Below are positions 9,235 to 17,029 of a stretch of 64,000 nucleotides of DNA, in pieces. The translations under genes and the position numbers were made by a program. Each line of letters opens with the position of its first letter. Position 1 is the first letter of the stretch. The DNA comes from Hyphomicrobium sp. (GTDB taxonomy: Bacteria; Pseudomonadota; Alphaproteobacteria; Rhizobiales; Hyphomicrobiaceae), in contig JALHOF010000007.1 in NCBI GenBank assembly GCA_022843145.1, forward strand, positions 1 through 64,000. Direction: 5' to 3'. The notes beneath the pieces were generated by a model. The model was given only the letters and a program-made list of their open reading frames with translations. It ran no database searches and was not told the DNA's origin.

Positions 9235-9276
9235 CCCATCGGCGTCGCCTGCTGGCCCATCGGCGTCGCCTGCTGG
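9235..9276. repeat. Perfect 21-bp tandem duplication
   Basis: Two adjacent identical 21-bp units, each beginning CCCATCGGCGTCGCC, lie 25 bases before the ModE-like start. This places them in its 5' leader or promoter. They look like a recent slippage event or duplicated operator half. Confidence 0.85.
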
Positions 9277-9390
9277 CGCCCGCGACGCGCCTCGCGATCG
9301 CGATCATACCGCAACCTCGGCCGACCTGCGAGCGTACAGCTGCCTCTGCGGATAAAGCACGCATTTCCACGAGCGGTCAGCCGAACGACA

Positions 9391-9415
9391 ACGGGGCGGC
9401 CACTGGCCGCCCCGT
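9391..9415 (-). terminator. Hairpin terminator after the L,D-transpeptidase gene
   Basis: ACGGGGCGGCC / GGCCGCCCCGT, a perfect 11-bp stem with a 3-base loop, sits 25 bases beyond the stop of the YkuD gene. It is followed on the minus strand by a modestly T-rich GTTGTCGTT, so it is a plausible intrinsic terminator. Confidence 0.7.
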
Positions 9416-9439
9416 CATGCAATTCGGTGTTGGAAGGCG

Positions 9440-10255
9440 TTATTCGACGGCGGCTTGGCGCGTCGGACGTGCGCTGTAGCGCTTGATCACCGTGCGGCGC
9501 TTCTCGGTCTGAGTGCGGCGCATTTCGGCGGCGGCGCGAGCCCGCTCGAGGCGCTCGGCGCGCAAATCTTCTTCAGATGGTCCGAACAGGCTGAAACCGC
9601 CCGATGATCCGCCGCTGTAGCCGCCCGAATAGCTTACCTTCTTGGGCTGCTCGGCTTCGGCCACGGCCGGGCCGGACTGGAAACGCTGCCACGTTACGGT
9701 GACGCGCGAGCCGACGGGAACCCGCGGATACAGATCGATGACGTCCTCGTTGAACATTCTGATGCAGCCCTTGGAGACGGCCTGCCCGATCGTCCACGGA
9801 GCGTCCGTGCCATGGATACGATAAGCGCTCGACCCGAGGTACAGCGCGCGCACGCCCAGCGGGTTCATCGGGTGCCCGCCAGGAACCCAACGCGGCAGGC
9901 GCGGGTTTTCGGCGATCATCGTCGGCGTCGGCGTCCACGACGGGTTCTCGCGCTTCTGGGATACCGAGGTCACACCCTGCCACCGGCTTTGTTCACGAGG
10001 AACAGCAATAGGATAGCTCAAAGCACGTCCTGGCTGCGTGACCAGGTACAGGCGCCGGTCGCCGAACGATACAATGACCTGCCCTGGCTTGTAGCTGGGG
10101 CTGAAATTGACGGTCTGACGGCCACCGCCCCACTCGTTTCCGCCACCCCACAGATATTCGACCTGCTGGGCATCGGCAGTGGTCGTCAGCGCGGCCATGC
10201 ACGTGGCTGCAGCCATCGAGGCGGCGAAGCGGGACGAGAGACGGTACGAAGGCAT
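9440..10255 (-). CDS. L,D-transpeptidase (YkuD family)
   Basis: Exported cell-wall enzyme of 271 residues. A signal peptide (about 1-29, ending TTADAQ) is followed by a YkuD catalytic domain starting QVIVSFGDRRLYLV. The active-site motif is HGTDAPWTIGQAVSKGCIRM with His148 and nucleophile Cys164, matching the family HGT...SxGCIRM pattern. Such enzymes make 3-3 crosslinks in peptidoglycan or anchor lipoproteins or outer-membrane proteins to it. The C-terminal about 70 residues are Gly/Ser-rich then strongly basic (RAERLERARAAAEMRR). ATG 10255 has GGAG 8 bases upstream; an in-frame ATG at 10282 is poorer. A hairpin terminator follows the gene. Confidence 0.93.
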   Translation of the reverse strand: MPSYRLSSRFAASMAAATCMAALTTTADAQQVEYLWGGGNEWGGGRQTVNFSPSYKPGQVIVSFGDRRLYLVTQPGRALSYPIAVPREQSRWQGVTSVSQKRENPSWTPTPTMIAENPRLPRWVPGGHPMNPLGVRALYLGSSAYRIHGTDAPWTIGQAVSKGCIRMFNEDVIDLYPRVPVGSRVTVTWQRFQSGPAVAEAEQPKKVSYSGGYSGGSSGGFSLFGPSEEDLRAERLERARAAAEMRRTQTEKRRTVIKRYSARPTRQAAVE

Positions 10256-10580
10256 CAGGATACTCCGTTTGCGTTGGCTCATGACTCTGTCACCAAATCT
10301 CCAGCGCCGTTCGACAGGGCGCTCGCGGCTGAGGCAGAGGGGGTCCGGAGATGGTCCCCGATCAGGGTGAATAGTCCGTTTATATATGTTCCTTTATATC
10401 AGTCCGAGGTTTGGGTGTTAGAGCAGGGAAGCCACACTTCCGTCATGAAGCGCGGTTGCCGTGCCCCCTGAAGACCGAGCGAACATGTTGAATCGGTGAG
10501 CATTTCCCGATTCTTTTTTGATGCATTTTCGGCTCATCGGCTGCCTTTTCACTGGGCAGTTCTCCTTGTTAACTAATTTT

Positions 10581-10595
10581 GTTCCATTTTTGTTC
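10581..10595 (+). promoter_or_regulatory. LexA (SOS) box of the imuA-imuB-dnaE2 operon
   Basis: GTTC, seven bases (CATTTTT), GTTC: an exact match to the alphaproteobacterial LexA consensus GTTCN7GTTC. It sits just upstream of the promoter -35 element, so bound LexA would block RNA polymerase and the operon should be damage-inducible. Confidence 0.9.
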
Positions 10596-10605
10596 GACGT
10601 TTTTC

Positions 10606-10635
10606 TTGACAGGCCGCCCCGACCAGATTAGGAAT
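10606..10635 (+). promoter_or_regulatory. Promoter of the imu operon
   Basis: TTGACA at 10606-10611 and TAGGAAT at 10629-10635 are spaced by 17 bases, a strong sigma-70 type arrangement. Transcription would begin near 10642, only about 10 bases before the first in-frame GTG, which would leave a nearly leaderless message or favour a later imuA start. Confidence 0.7.
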
Positions 10636-10651
10636 AAAAACAGAACAAACG

Positions 10652-11842
10652 GTGTCAATCCTGTGTTGGCAGTTTCTGGTTTTCTTCACAGATTTTGCAC
10701 CGCCGAGCTGTAGCGAGAGCGTATCCGTGACCGAGGTTGCCCCCCCAATCCCCCGCCCCCCGCATCACGGAATCTCGCAGCCCAAACCCGCGCCCCCATC
10801 GCACCCCGCTCAGATCGGGGCCGGGTCCTGTCCAAGCCGGAACGGTGAGTTGCCCCTCGCCGTTCCGGCGGACAGGTGGAGCGTTCCGGCGGCTCCTTGC
10901 ACCGCTCACGCCTCGCCCCGCGCCGTCATCGAACGGTTGCAGGCCAAGATCCGGGCCATCGAGAGATCGGGCAGCATCACCTCATTCGAACTTGCCTCCG
11001 CCTCGCATGCGGTTGACACGCCCATGGCGCAAGACTGCGATGCCTCCGGAGGCCACGTGCGCCAGTCTCCCCAGTGGTCTTTGGGTGCCGTCGAGATTGA
11101 TGCGCGCCTCGGCGCCACAGGACTTGATCCGCACGCGGTCCACGAGATCAAGCCGGGTCCCGCCATCGGCGACTGGGCGGCAGCAGCCGGCTTCATCCTG
11201 CGTCTGGCCGTCAGGCGCCTTCATGCCGCGGGCACGGCCTCCAACCCGCGCATTCTCTGGTGCACGAGCGACCGGATGATCAGGGAGCTTGGTTGTCCGC
11301 ATGGCGCAGGGCTGCTGCGCATGGGGCTCGATCCCGGAGCGTTGATCCTGGTCGAGGCCGGACGGCCAGCGGATCTCTTGTGGGCGATGGAAGAGGGCTT
11401 GAAGTCGCGCAGCTTGTTGCTCGCGATCTGCCTCGCCGACACGGTCGAGCCGGTTCCTGCCCGCCGCTTGAGCCTCGCCGCCGAGGCTGGAGTGACGCCG
11501 GTGCTTCTGCTGACACACCCGGCGCGGGCACCGACAACCGCGACCGCCAGCAGATGGCGTATATCCGCGCAACCCGGCGCACCGCACCCGCTGGATCCCC
11601 GCGCGCCGGGCGCCACCCGTTTCGGCGTCACGTTGGAGCGATGCCGCACGCGTCCGCTCGCAATTCAAAACCGGTCTCATGTCGTGGAGTGGTCCGATGA
11701 GACGCTTTGTTTCCGTATGGTTGCCAGCCTGGCCGATCGAGCGCATCCGCCTCAAGCAGTCGAAAGGGCTTGTGCAGGCGCAGGACCGCCATCCCACGGG
11801 TACGACGCCAAAGCCGGGCCCGGACACCGCGCGACAGGTTGA
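10652..11842 (+). CDS. imuA: ImuA, RecA-like accessory protein of the SOS mutasome
   Basis: Up to 396 residues. The recognisable ImuA body starts at PRAVIERLQAKIRAIER (about residue 89) and includes GAVEIDARLG, FILRLAVRRL, NPRILWCTSDRMI and a RecA-fold-like core ending near VVEWSDETLCFRMV. ImuA works with ImuB and DnaE2 in damage-induced mutagenic translesion synthesis. The first about 85 residues are Pro-rich and unlike the family; with no clear ribosome site at GTG 10652, the true start may be internal. The 3' end overlaps imuB by about 146 bases, unusually deep, with translational coupling likely. It is preceded by a LexA box. Confidence 0.85.
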   Translation: MSILCWQFLVFFTDFAPPSCSESVSVTEVAPPIPRPPHHGISQPKPAPPSHPAQIGAGSCPSRNGELPLAVPADRWSVPAAPCTAHASPRAVIERLQAKIRAIERSGSITSFELASASHAVDTPMAQDCDASGGHVRQSPQWSLGAVEIDARLGATGLDPHAVHEIKPGPAIGDWAAAAGFILRLAVRRLHAAGTASNPRILWCTSDRMIRELGCPHGAGLLRMGLDPGALILVEAGRPADLLWAMEEGLKSRSLLLAICLADTVEPVPARRLSLAAEAGVTPVLLLTHPARAPTTATASRWRISAQPGAPHPLDPRAPGATRFGVTLERCRTRPLAIQNRSHVVEWSDETLCFRMVASLADRAHPPQAVERACAGAGPPSHGYDAKAGPGHRATG

Positions 11843-13457
11843 GGCGTGCGCGCTCGTCGCGACCGGCCGGCACGGTCTCATGGTCACGGCCATCACGGAC
11901 ACGGCTGCGGCGGGTGGCGTGAGGCCCGGAATGGCTCTCGCCGATGCGCGCGCCCTCATGCCTGGCCTGCGCACGCAGCCGGCCCAACCAACCGCCGACC
12001 GGCGTGCCCTCATTCGGCTGGCGCGCTGGTGTGGACGCTATGGCCCGGCCCGCAATATCGATATCGGACCGGTATCGGGCAGCGCGCCCGGCGATCTCCT
12101 GCTCGATCACGGACTGTGGATCGACATCACGGGCGTCGCTCATCTGTTCGGAGGCGAAGAAGCGCTCGCCGACGATCTCGCGACACGGCTCACCGGCTTC
12201 GGGCTGACGGCATGCCTCGGGCTGGCCGACACGCTGGGGGCGGCGCATGCGCTCGCGCGGTTCGCCACGCCTGTTGGTCCGCGGCGGCGCACGCGCTTCT
12301 GGATCTCCGCTCCAGCCGGAGAGACCGCTGCCACGATCGCGCCGCTGCCGGTCGAAGCGCTGCGGCTCGCCCCCACAGCGACAGTGACACTGCGGCGGCT
12401 GGGGCTGCGGCGGATCGGCGACCTCTACGATATGCCGCGCGCGACCCTCGAACGCCGCTTTCGCGAAGCCGTGGGACAGTCCAGCGTCATCACCCGCCTC
12501 GATCATGCACTCGGACGCGCACCAGAGCCGCGCCGCCCGCTGATCGAGGTGCCGGACCTCGTCGTACGGCGCGCATTTCCCGCGCCTCTCATCTCATCCG
12601 AGAGCCTCGAGGCCGAGGCTAGGCTCCTGGTGGACGAGCTGTGTACCGTCCTCGAGGCGCGCGGGCTCGGCGTGCGCCGCGTCCGGATCGTCCTCTACCG
12701 CTCCGACGGCACCACGGCCGGCGTAGTGGCCGGCACAAGTACGCCGGTCCGGAACGCAGCCCGCATCACGGCCCTCCTCGCCGGCAAGCTCGCCAGTCTC
12801 GATGCCGGCCTCGGCCTCGACATGCTGGCGGTCGAAGTCCCGATTGCCGAGTGTCTCGCGGCTGGCTCGGTGCTGCTCACGCCGCGGCGCGGCGACACCG
12901 CTGTTCGAGAGAGCGCCGAATTGGCCGATCGTCTTTCGAACCGCCTCGGCGCACACCGTGTCACCACGCTCGTCCCCCGCACGAGCCACATCCCCGAACA
13001 CAGCGAGATCCGGCACCCGCTGCTGCGCGGTGACGGCCGCGCGCGCTGGTCCGCGTCCGGCCCGTTGGCCGCCGTCATGCGCACCGCGCGGCGTCCCGCG
13101 ATCTTGCTGCCGCATCCCGAGCCGATCGCCGTCACCGCCGAGGTTCCCGACGGCGCACCCGCCGTCTTTACTTGGCGCAGGACCAGCCGCCGCATCACCC
13201 GCGCCGAAGGCCCGGAGCGCATTGCACCCGAATGGTGGCGCGCGCTGGCGACCGCCTCCGACCGTCCCGAATCGCCGGACCTCGATGCGCTCGGCACACT
13301 GCAATCGAACTCCAACGCGCCACGAACGCGCGACTACTACCGCATCGAGGACAGTTTCGGAGCGGGCTACTGGGTCTTCCGCAACGGCCTTTACGACGAC
13401 GAGGCCGAGGCCGAGGAGGGGATTCCGACATGGTTTCTGCACGGATTTTTCTCATGA
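11697..13457 (+). CDS. imuB: ImuB, non-catalytic Y-family DNA polymerase homologue
   Basis: Protein of 586 residues from ATG 11697 (MRRFVSVWLPAWPIERIRL). It has the fold landmarks of Y-family polymerases (IDITGVAHLFGGEEALADDL, FATPVGPRRR, LRRLGLRRIGDLYDMPR helix-hairpin-helix) but lacks the acidic catalytic DxD at the N-terminus, here replaced by SVWLPAW. This is characteristic of ImuB, which acts as a clamp-binding hub connecting DnaE2 and ImuA. The start codon lies inside imuA; ATG 11679 is also in frame. The C-terminus ends in a short acidic and aromatic region (YYRIEDSFGAGYWVFR). The gene is the second of the LexA-controlled operon and is followed by dnaE2 after 18 bases. Confidence 0.93.
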   Translation: MRRFVSVWLPAWPIERIRLKQSKGLVQAQDRHPTGTTPKPGPDTARQVEACALVATGRHGLMVTAITDTAAAGGVRPGMALADARALMPGLRTQPAQPTADRRALIRLARWCGRYGPARNIDIGPVSGSAPGDLLLDHGLWIDITGVAHLFGGEEALADDLATRLTGFGLTACLGLADTLGAAHALARFATPVGPRRRTRFWISAPAGETAATIAPLPVEALRLAPTATVTLRRLGLRRIGDLYDMPRATLERRFREAVGQSSVITRLDHALGRAPEPRRPLIEVPDLVVRRAFPAPLISSESLEAEARLLVDELCTVLEARGLGVRRVRIVLYRSDGTTAGVVAGTSTPVRNAARITALLAGKLASLDAGLGLDMLAVEVPIAECLAAGSVLLTPRRGDTAVRESAELADRLSNRLGAHRVTTLVPRTSHIPEHSEIRHPLLRGDGRARWSASGPLAAVMRTARRPAILLPHPEPIAVTAEVPDGAPAVFTWRRTSRRITRAEGPERIAPEWWRALATASDRPESPDLDALGTLQSNSNAPRTRDYYRIEDSFGAGYWVFRNGLYDDEAEAEEGIPTWFLHGFFS

Positions 13458-13475
13458 ACCGAGAGGCATGCCATC

Positions 13476-16400
13476 ATGTCCCACATCGTCACCCTCCCGC
13501 GTCTTCCCGCCGGACGGACACGCGCCCGCGCCGGCGGCTCCTGCGCGTATGCGGAGCTGCAGGCGACATCCAACTTCTCCTTCCTGCGCGGCGCCTCGCA
13601 TGCCGACGAGCTGGTCGCCACAGCCAAGGCGCTCGGTCTCTCGGCCATCGCCGTCACCGACCGCAACTCGCTCGCTGGAATCGTAAGAGCCCATGTTGCG
13701 GCCAAAGAGATCGGGCTACGGTTCATCGTCGGCGTTCGTCTCGATCTCGAGGATGCACCGAGCCTGCTCTGCTATCCGACCGATCGCGCCGCTTATGGCC
13801 GTCTCTGCCGGTTGCTGTCACTCGGACAGGGGCGCGCCGCGAAGGGATGCTGCAGCATTCGCCTCGCCGACGTCGCTGGATACGCCGAAGGCCAGATCTT
13901 CATCGTGGTGCCGCCGGACGATTGGGACTGGCGAGAGACGACCCTGCCGCATGCCTCCATCGAATACCCCAGCTTCCTGGCAGCCCTCGATCGCATGCGA
14001 ACCACACTTGCGCCACAGAACCGGATACCTGGGTCAAGCAGGCTCTATCTAGCGCTCACGCAACGTCATTGCGGAGACGACCGGGCCCGCATCACGGCAC
14101 TTGCGGATCTCGCGCGCCGCGTCGGACTTTCCCCCGTGGCAACCGGCGACGTGCTTTATCATGCTCCGCAACGCCGTCCCCTGCAGGACATCCTGACCTG
14201 CGTCCGTCACGGCACCACCATCTCAGAAGCCGGACTGCGGCTCGCCGCCAATGCCGAACGCCATCTCAAGCCGGCGCGCGAGGTGCACCGTTTGTTCGAC
14301 GGTTTCGAGGATGCGGTCGCACGCACGCAGGAGATCGCCGCGGCATGCCGTTTCTCGCTCGACGAATTGGTCTACGAGTATCCCGACGAGCCGGTGCCGC
14401 CCGGCCGGACCCCACAAGCGCACCTCGAGGATCTAACCTGGGAGGGTGCAAGATGGCGGTTCCCCGACGGCATCCCCGAGCGCATCGCAGACACCATCCA
14501 GCGCGAGATCGCACTCGTGGCCGAGCTTGGATTTGCGCCCTATTTCCTCACGGTCCAGGACATCGTCTCCTTTGCCAGATCTCGCGGAATACTTTGTCAG
14601 GGCCGTGGTTCGGCGGCGAACTCGGTCGTTTGCTACTGCCTCGGAATCACAGCGGTCGACCCGACCGAAGTCGATCTCCTGTTCGAACGCTTCATCAGCC
14701 AAGCCCGCAGGGAGCCTCCGGATATCGACGTCGACTTCGAGCACGAGCGACGCGAGGAGGTCATCCAATATATCTACGCCCGCTACGGCCGCGACCGCGC
14801 CGGTCTTGCCGCCACAGTCATCTCTTATCGCGCACGATCAGCAGTGCGCGACGTCGGCAAGGCTATGGGACTGTCGGAAGACACCGTTTCAGCTTTGGCC
14901 GGCATGGTGTGGGGGACCCGCAGCGGCGGCGTGCTGCCCGAGAAGCATGTCCGCGAGGCGGGCCTCGACCCCGCCGACCCGCTGCTCGCACGCACACTCG
15001 AACTCGCCCGGGAACTGATGGGCTTTCCGCGCCACCTTTCCCAGCATGTCGGCGGCTTCGTGCTGACGCGAGGCCCCCTCGTCGAGGTGGTCCCCGTCGG
15101 CAACGGCGCGATGGCCGACCGCACCTTCATCGAATGGGACAAGGACGATATCGCAGCACTCGGCCTCCTGAAGATAGACGTGCTCGCGCTCGGCATGCTG
15201 TCGTGCATCCGCCGCGCCTTCGATCTGCTCGGCCAGCATCACGGGCTCGCGATGACGCTGGCTTCCGTGCCCCGCGAGGATGGCGCGGTCTACGACATGC
15301 TCTGCCGCGCCGACAGTATCGGCGTGTTCCAGGTCGAGAGCCGCGCGCAGATGAACATGCTGCCGCGGCTCAGGCCGCGCACGTTCTACGACCTCGTCAT
15401 CGAGGTCGCGATCGTTCGTCCCGGCCCGATCCAGGGCGGCATGGTTCACCCCTATTTGCGTCGGCGGCAGGGCCTCGAAGCCGAGGCCTACCCCTCTCCC
15501 GCGCCCGAGCACGGCCAGGAGGACGAACTGTGCCAGATCCTCGGCAAGACCAAGGGCGTGCCGCTGTTCCAAGAGCAGGCAATGCGCATAGCGATGGTAG
15601 CGGCCCGCTTCTCGGATGCCGAGGTCAACGAACTGAGGAAGGCGATGGCCACGTTCCGCCGGCGCGGCACCATTGGATTGCTCGAGGAGAAAATGGTCTC
15701 CGCCATGGTCGGGCGCGGCTACGATCCCGCGTTCGCGGCGCGGTGTTTCGAGCAGATCAAGGGGTTCGGCGAGTATGGCTTCCCCGAGAGCCATGCGGCC
15801 AGTTTCGCGCATCTCGTCTATGTGTCGTCCTGGCTCAAGTGCCACTATCCAGCGGCCTTCTGCGCCGCGATCCTCAACGCGCAGCCGATGGGATTCTACG
15901 CTTCTGCGCAACTCGTGCGTGACGCGCGTGAGCACGGCGTCGAGGTGCGGCCCGCGGACGTCATGCACTCGGAATGGGATGCGACGCTCGAACCCGTCGC
16001 CGGGACCGCGCCCGGCAGCCCCCGCAGCGCCGCCGTGCGGCTCGGGCTGCGGCAGGTCGATGGGCTGCCTCGCGAGGAAGCCGAGCGGATCATCGCCACC
16101 CGTCGCGGCCTGTCGCAGCCCCCTGCGGCGATCGAAGACCTGATGCGGATCGCGCAAGTCAGCAGGACAACGCTGGAGCGGCTGGCCGAAGCCGACTGCT
16201 TCCGCTCGCTGCAAGTGGAGCTTGGCTCCGCCAAGACCGGGCTCGACCGGCGACAGGCGCTCTGGCAAGTGAAGGGGTTGGCCAAGGCACGGCCGTTGCC
16301 GCTGTTCGACTGGCGCGACACAGAAAGCAATGACGGCGGAACAGGCTCGGATCGATCCGGCGAGGGCTGCATCGAGCCTGCGGTTGCATTGCCGGCGATG

Positions 16401-16976
16401 CCGCTGTCCGAGCACGTGGTCAACGACTACCAGACGCTGCGGCTGTCGCTCAAGGCGCACCCCATGAGCTTTCTGCGAGAACGGCTGGCGGCGCGGCGCG
16501 TCGTACCGTGTTGTGCGCTGCGCGGCATGAACGACGGCGCGACCGTGACTGTCGCAGGCGTGGTGCTGGTGCGGCAACGCCCCGGCACGGCGAAGGGTAT
16601 CGTCTTCATGACCATCGAGGATGAGACCGGCGTCGCCAACAGCGTGGTGTGGCCGAAGACACTCGAGCGCTACCGCAAGGTCGTGATGGGCGCGCGGCTC
16701 ATTCTCATCCATGGCCGCATCCAGCGTCACGAAGACATCGTCCACATCGTCTCGAGCGAACTCGAGGACCGCAGCGACTGGCTGCTGCTGCTGTCGGAGG
16801 ATGCGGCCGAATTGACAGTACCTGTCGCCAATGCCGACGAGGTCAGGCGACCCGAACCCGGATCAGCGCGCGGTGCCGCGGAGCAGACGAACTCTCATCG
16901 CGCACCCGCGCCGAGGCCGCGTGCCAACCACCCGCGCGCCGAGCGCGTCATCCCCAAATCGCGCGATTTCCATTGA
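13476..16976 (+). CDS. dnaE2: Error-prone DNA polymerase DnaE2
   Basis: C-family polymerase of 1166 residues. The N-terminal PHP domain opens with YAELQATSNFSFLRGASH; the palm has PDIDVDF with Asp416, Asp418 and Asp420; the finger region has GRGSAANSVVCYCLGI and GFGEYGFPESHAASFAHLVY. A helix-hairpin-helix region and a C-terminal OB fold (VTVAGVVLVRQRPGTAKG) follow. Length and the missing C-terminal tau-binding extension fit DnaE2 rather than replicative DnaE1. Together with ImuA and ImuB it forms the SOS mutasome for lesion bypass. It is the last gene of the operon, with ATG 18 bases after the imuB stop. Other frames in this very GC-rich gene are long but are Arg-rich shadows. Confidence 0.96.
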   Translation: MSHIVTLPRLPAGRTRARAGGSCAYAELQATSNFSFLRGASHADELVATAKALGLSAIAVTDRNSLAGIVRAHVAAKEIGLRFIVGVRLDLEDAPSLLCYPTDRAAYGRLCRLLSLGQGRAAKGCCSIRLADVAGYAEGQIFIVVPPDDWDWRETTLPHASIEYPSFLAALDRMRTTLAPQNRIPGSSRLYLALTQRHCGDDRARITALADLARRVGLSPVATGDVLYHAPQRRPLQDILTCVRHGTTISEAGLRLAANAERHLKPAREVHRLFDGFEDAVARTQEIAAACRFSLDELVYEYPDEPVPPGRTPQAHLEDLTWEGARWRFPDGIPERIADTIQREIALVAELGFAPYFLTVQDIVSFARSRGILCQGRGSAANSVVCYCLGITAVDPTEVDLLFERFISQARREPPDIDVDFEHERREEVIQYIYARYGRDRAGLAATVISYRARSAVRDVGKAMGLSEDTVSALAGMVWGTRSGGVLPEKHVREAGLDPADPLLARTLELARELMGFPRHLSQHVGGFVLTRGPLVEVVPVGNGAMADRTFIEWDKDDIAALGLLKIDVLALGMLSCIRRAFDLLGQHHGLAMTLASVPREDGAVYDMLCRADSIGVFQVESRAQMNMLPRLRPRTFYDLVIEVAIVRPGPIQGGMVHPYLRRRQGLEAEAYPSPAPEHGQEDELCQILGKTKGVPLFQEQAMRIAMVAARFSDAEVNELRKAMATFRRRGTIGLLEEKMVSAMVGRGYDPAFAARCFEQIKGFGEYGFPESHAASFAHLVYVSSWLKCHYPAAFCAAILNAQPMGFYASAQLVRDAREHGVEVRPADVMHSEWDATLEPVAGTAPGSPRSAAVRLGLRQVDGLPREEAERIIATRRGLSQPPAAIEDLMRIAQVSRTTLERLAEADCFRSLQVELGSAKTGLDRRQALWQVKGLAKARPLPLFDWRDTESNDGGTGSDRSGEGCIEPAVALPAMPLSEHVVNDYQTLRLSLKAHPMSFLRERLAARRVVPCCALRGMNDGATVTVAGVVLVRQRPGTAKGIVFMTIEDETGVANSVVWPKTLERYRKVVMGARLILIHGRIQRHEDIVHIVSSELEDRSDWLLLLSEDAAELTVPVANADEVRRPEPGSARGAAEQTNSHRAPAPRPRANHPRAERVIPKSRDFH

Positions 16977-17029
16977 ACGGAGACCCAAGGCTATGGCAGT
17001 TCGGCTAGACAGGCTCTCGCGGGATAAGA

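Larger units (their letters stand above)
10256..10651. other. Divergent regulatory region, ykuD / imuA
   Basis: About 396 bases, more AT-rich than its surroundings in the right half. It holds the leftward promoter of the L,D-transpeptidase gene and, near its right end, the LexA box and promoter of the imu operon. No gene is apparent. Confidence 0.6.

Noticed and set aside
13172-15922. 916-codon open frame on the plus strand across imuB and dnaE2
   Set aside because: Arg/Ala-rich composition with no family motif; it is a shadow of the GC-rich dnaE2 gene in another frame.
14889-16745. 618-codon antisense open frame over dnaE2
   Set aside because: Shadow of the polymerase gene, His/Arg-rich, no recognisable domain.
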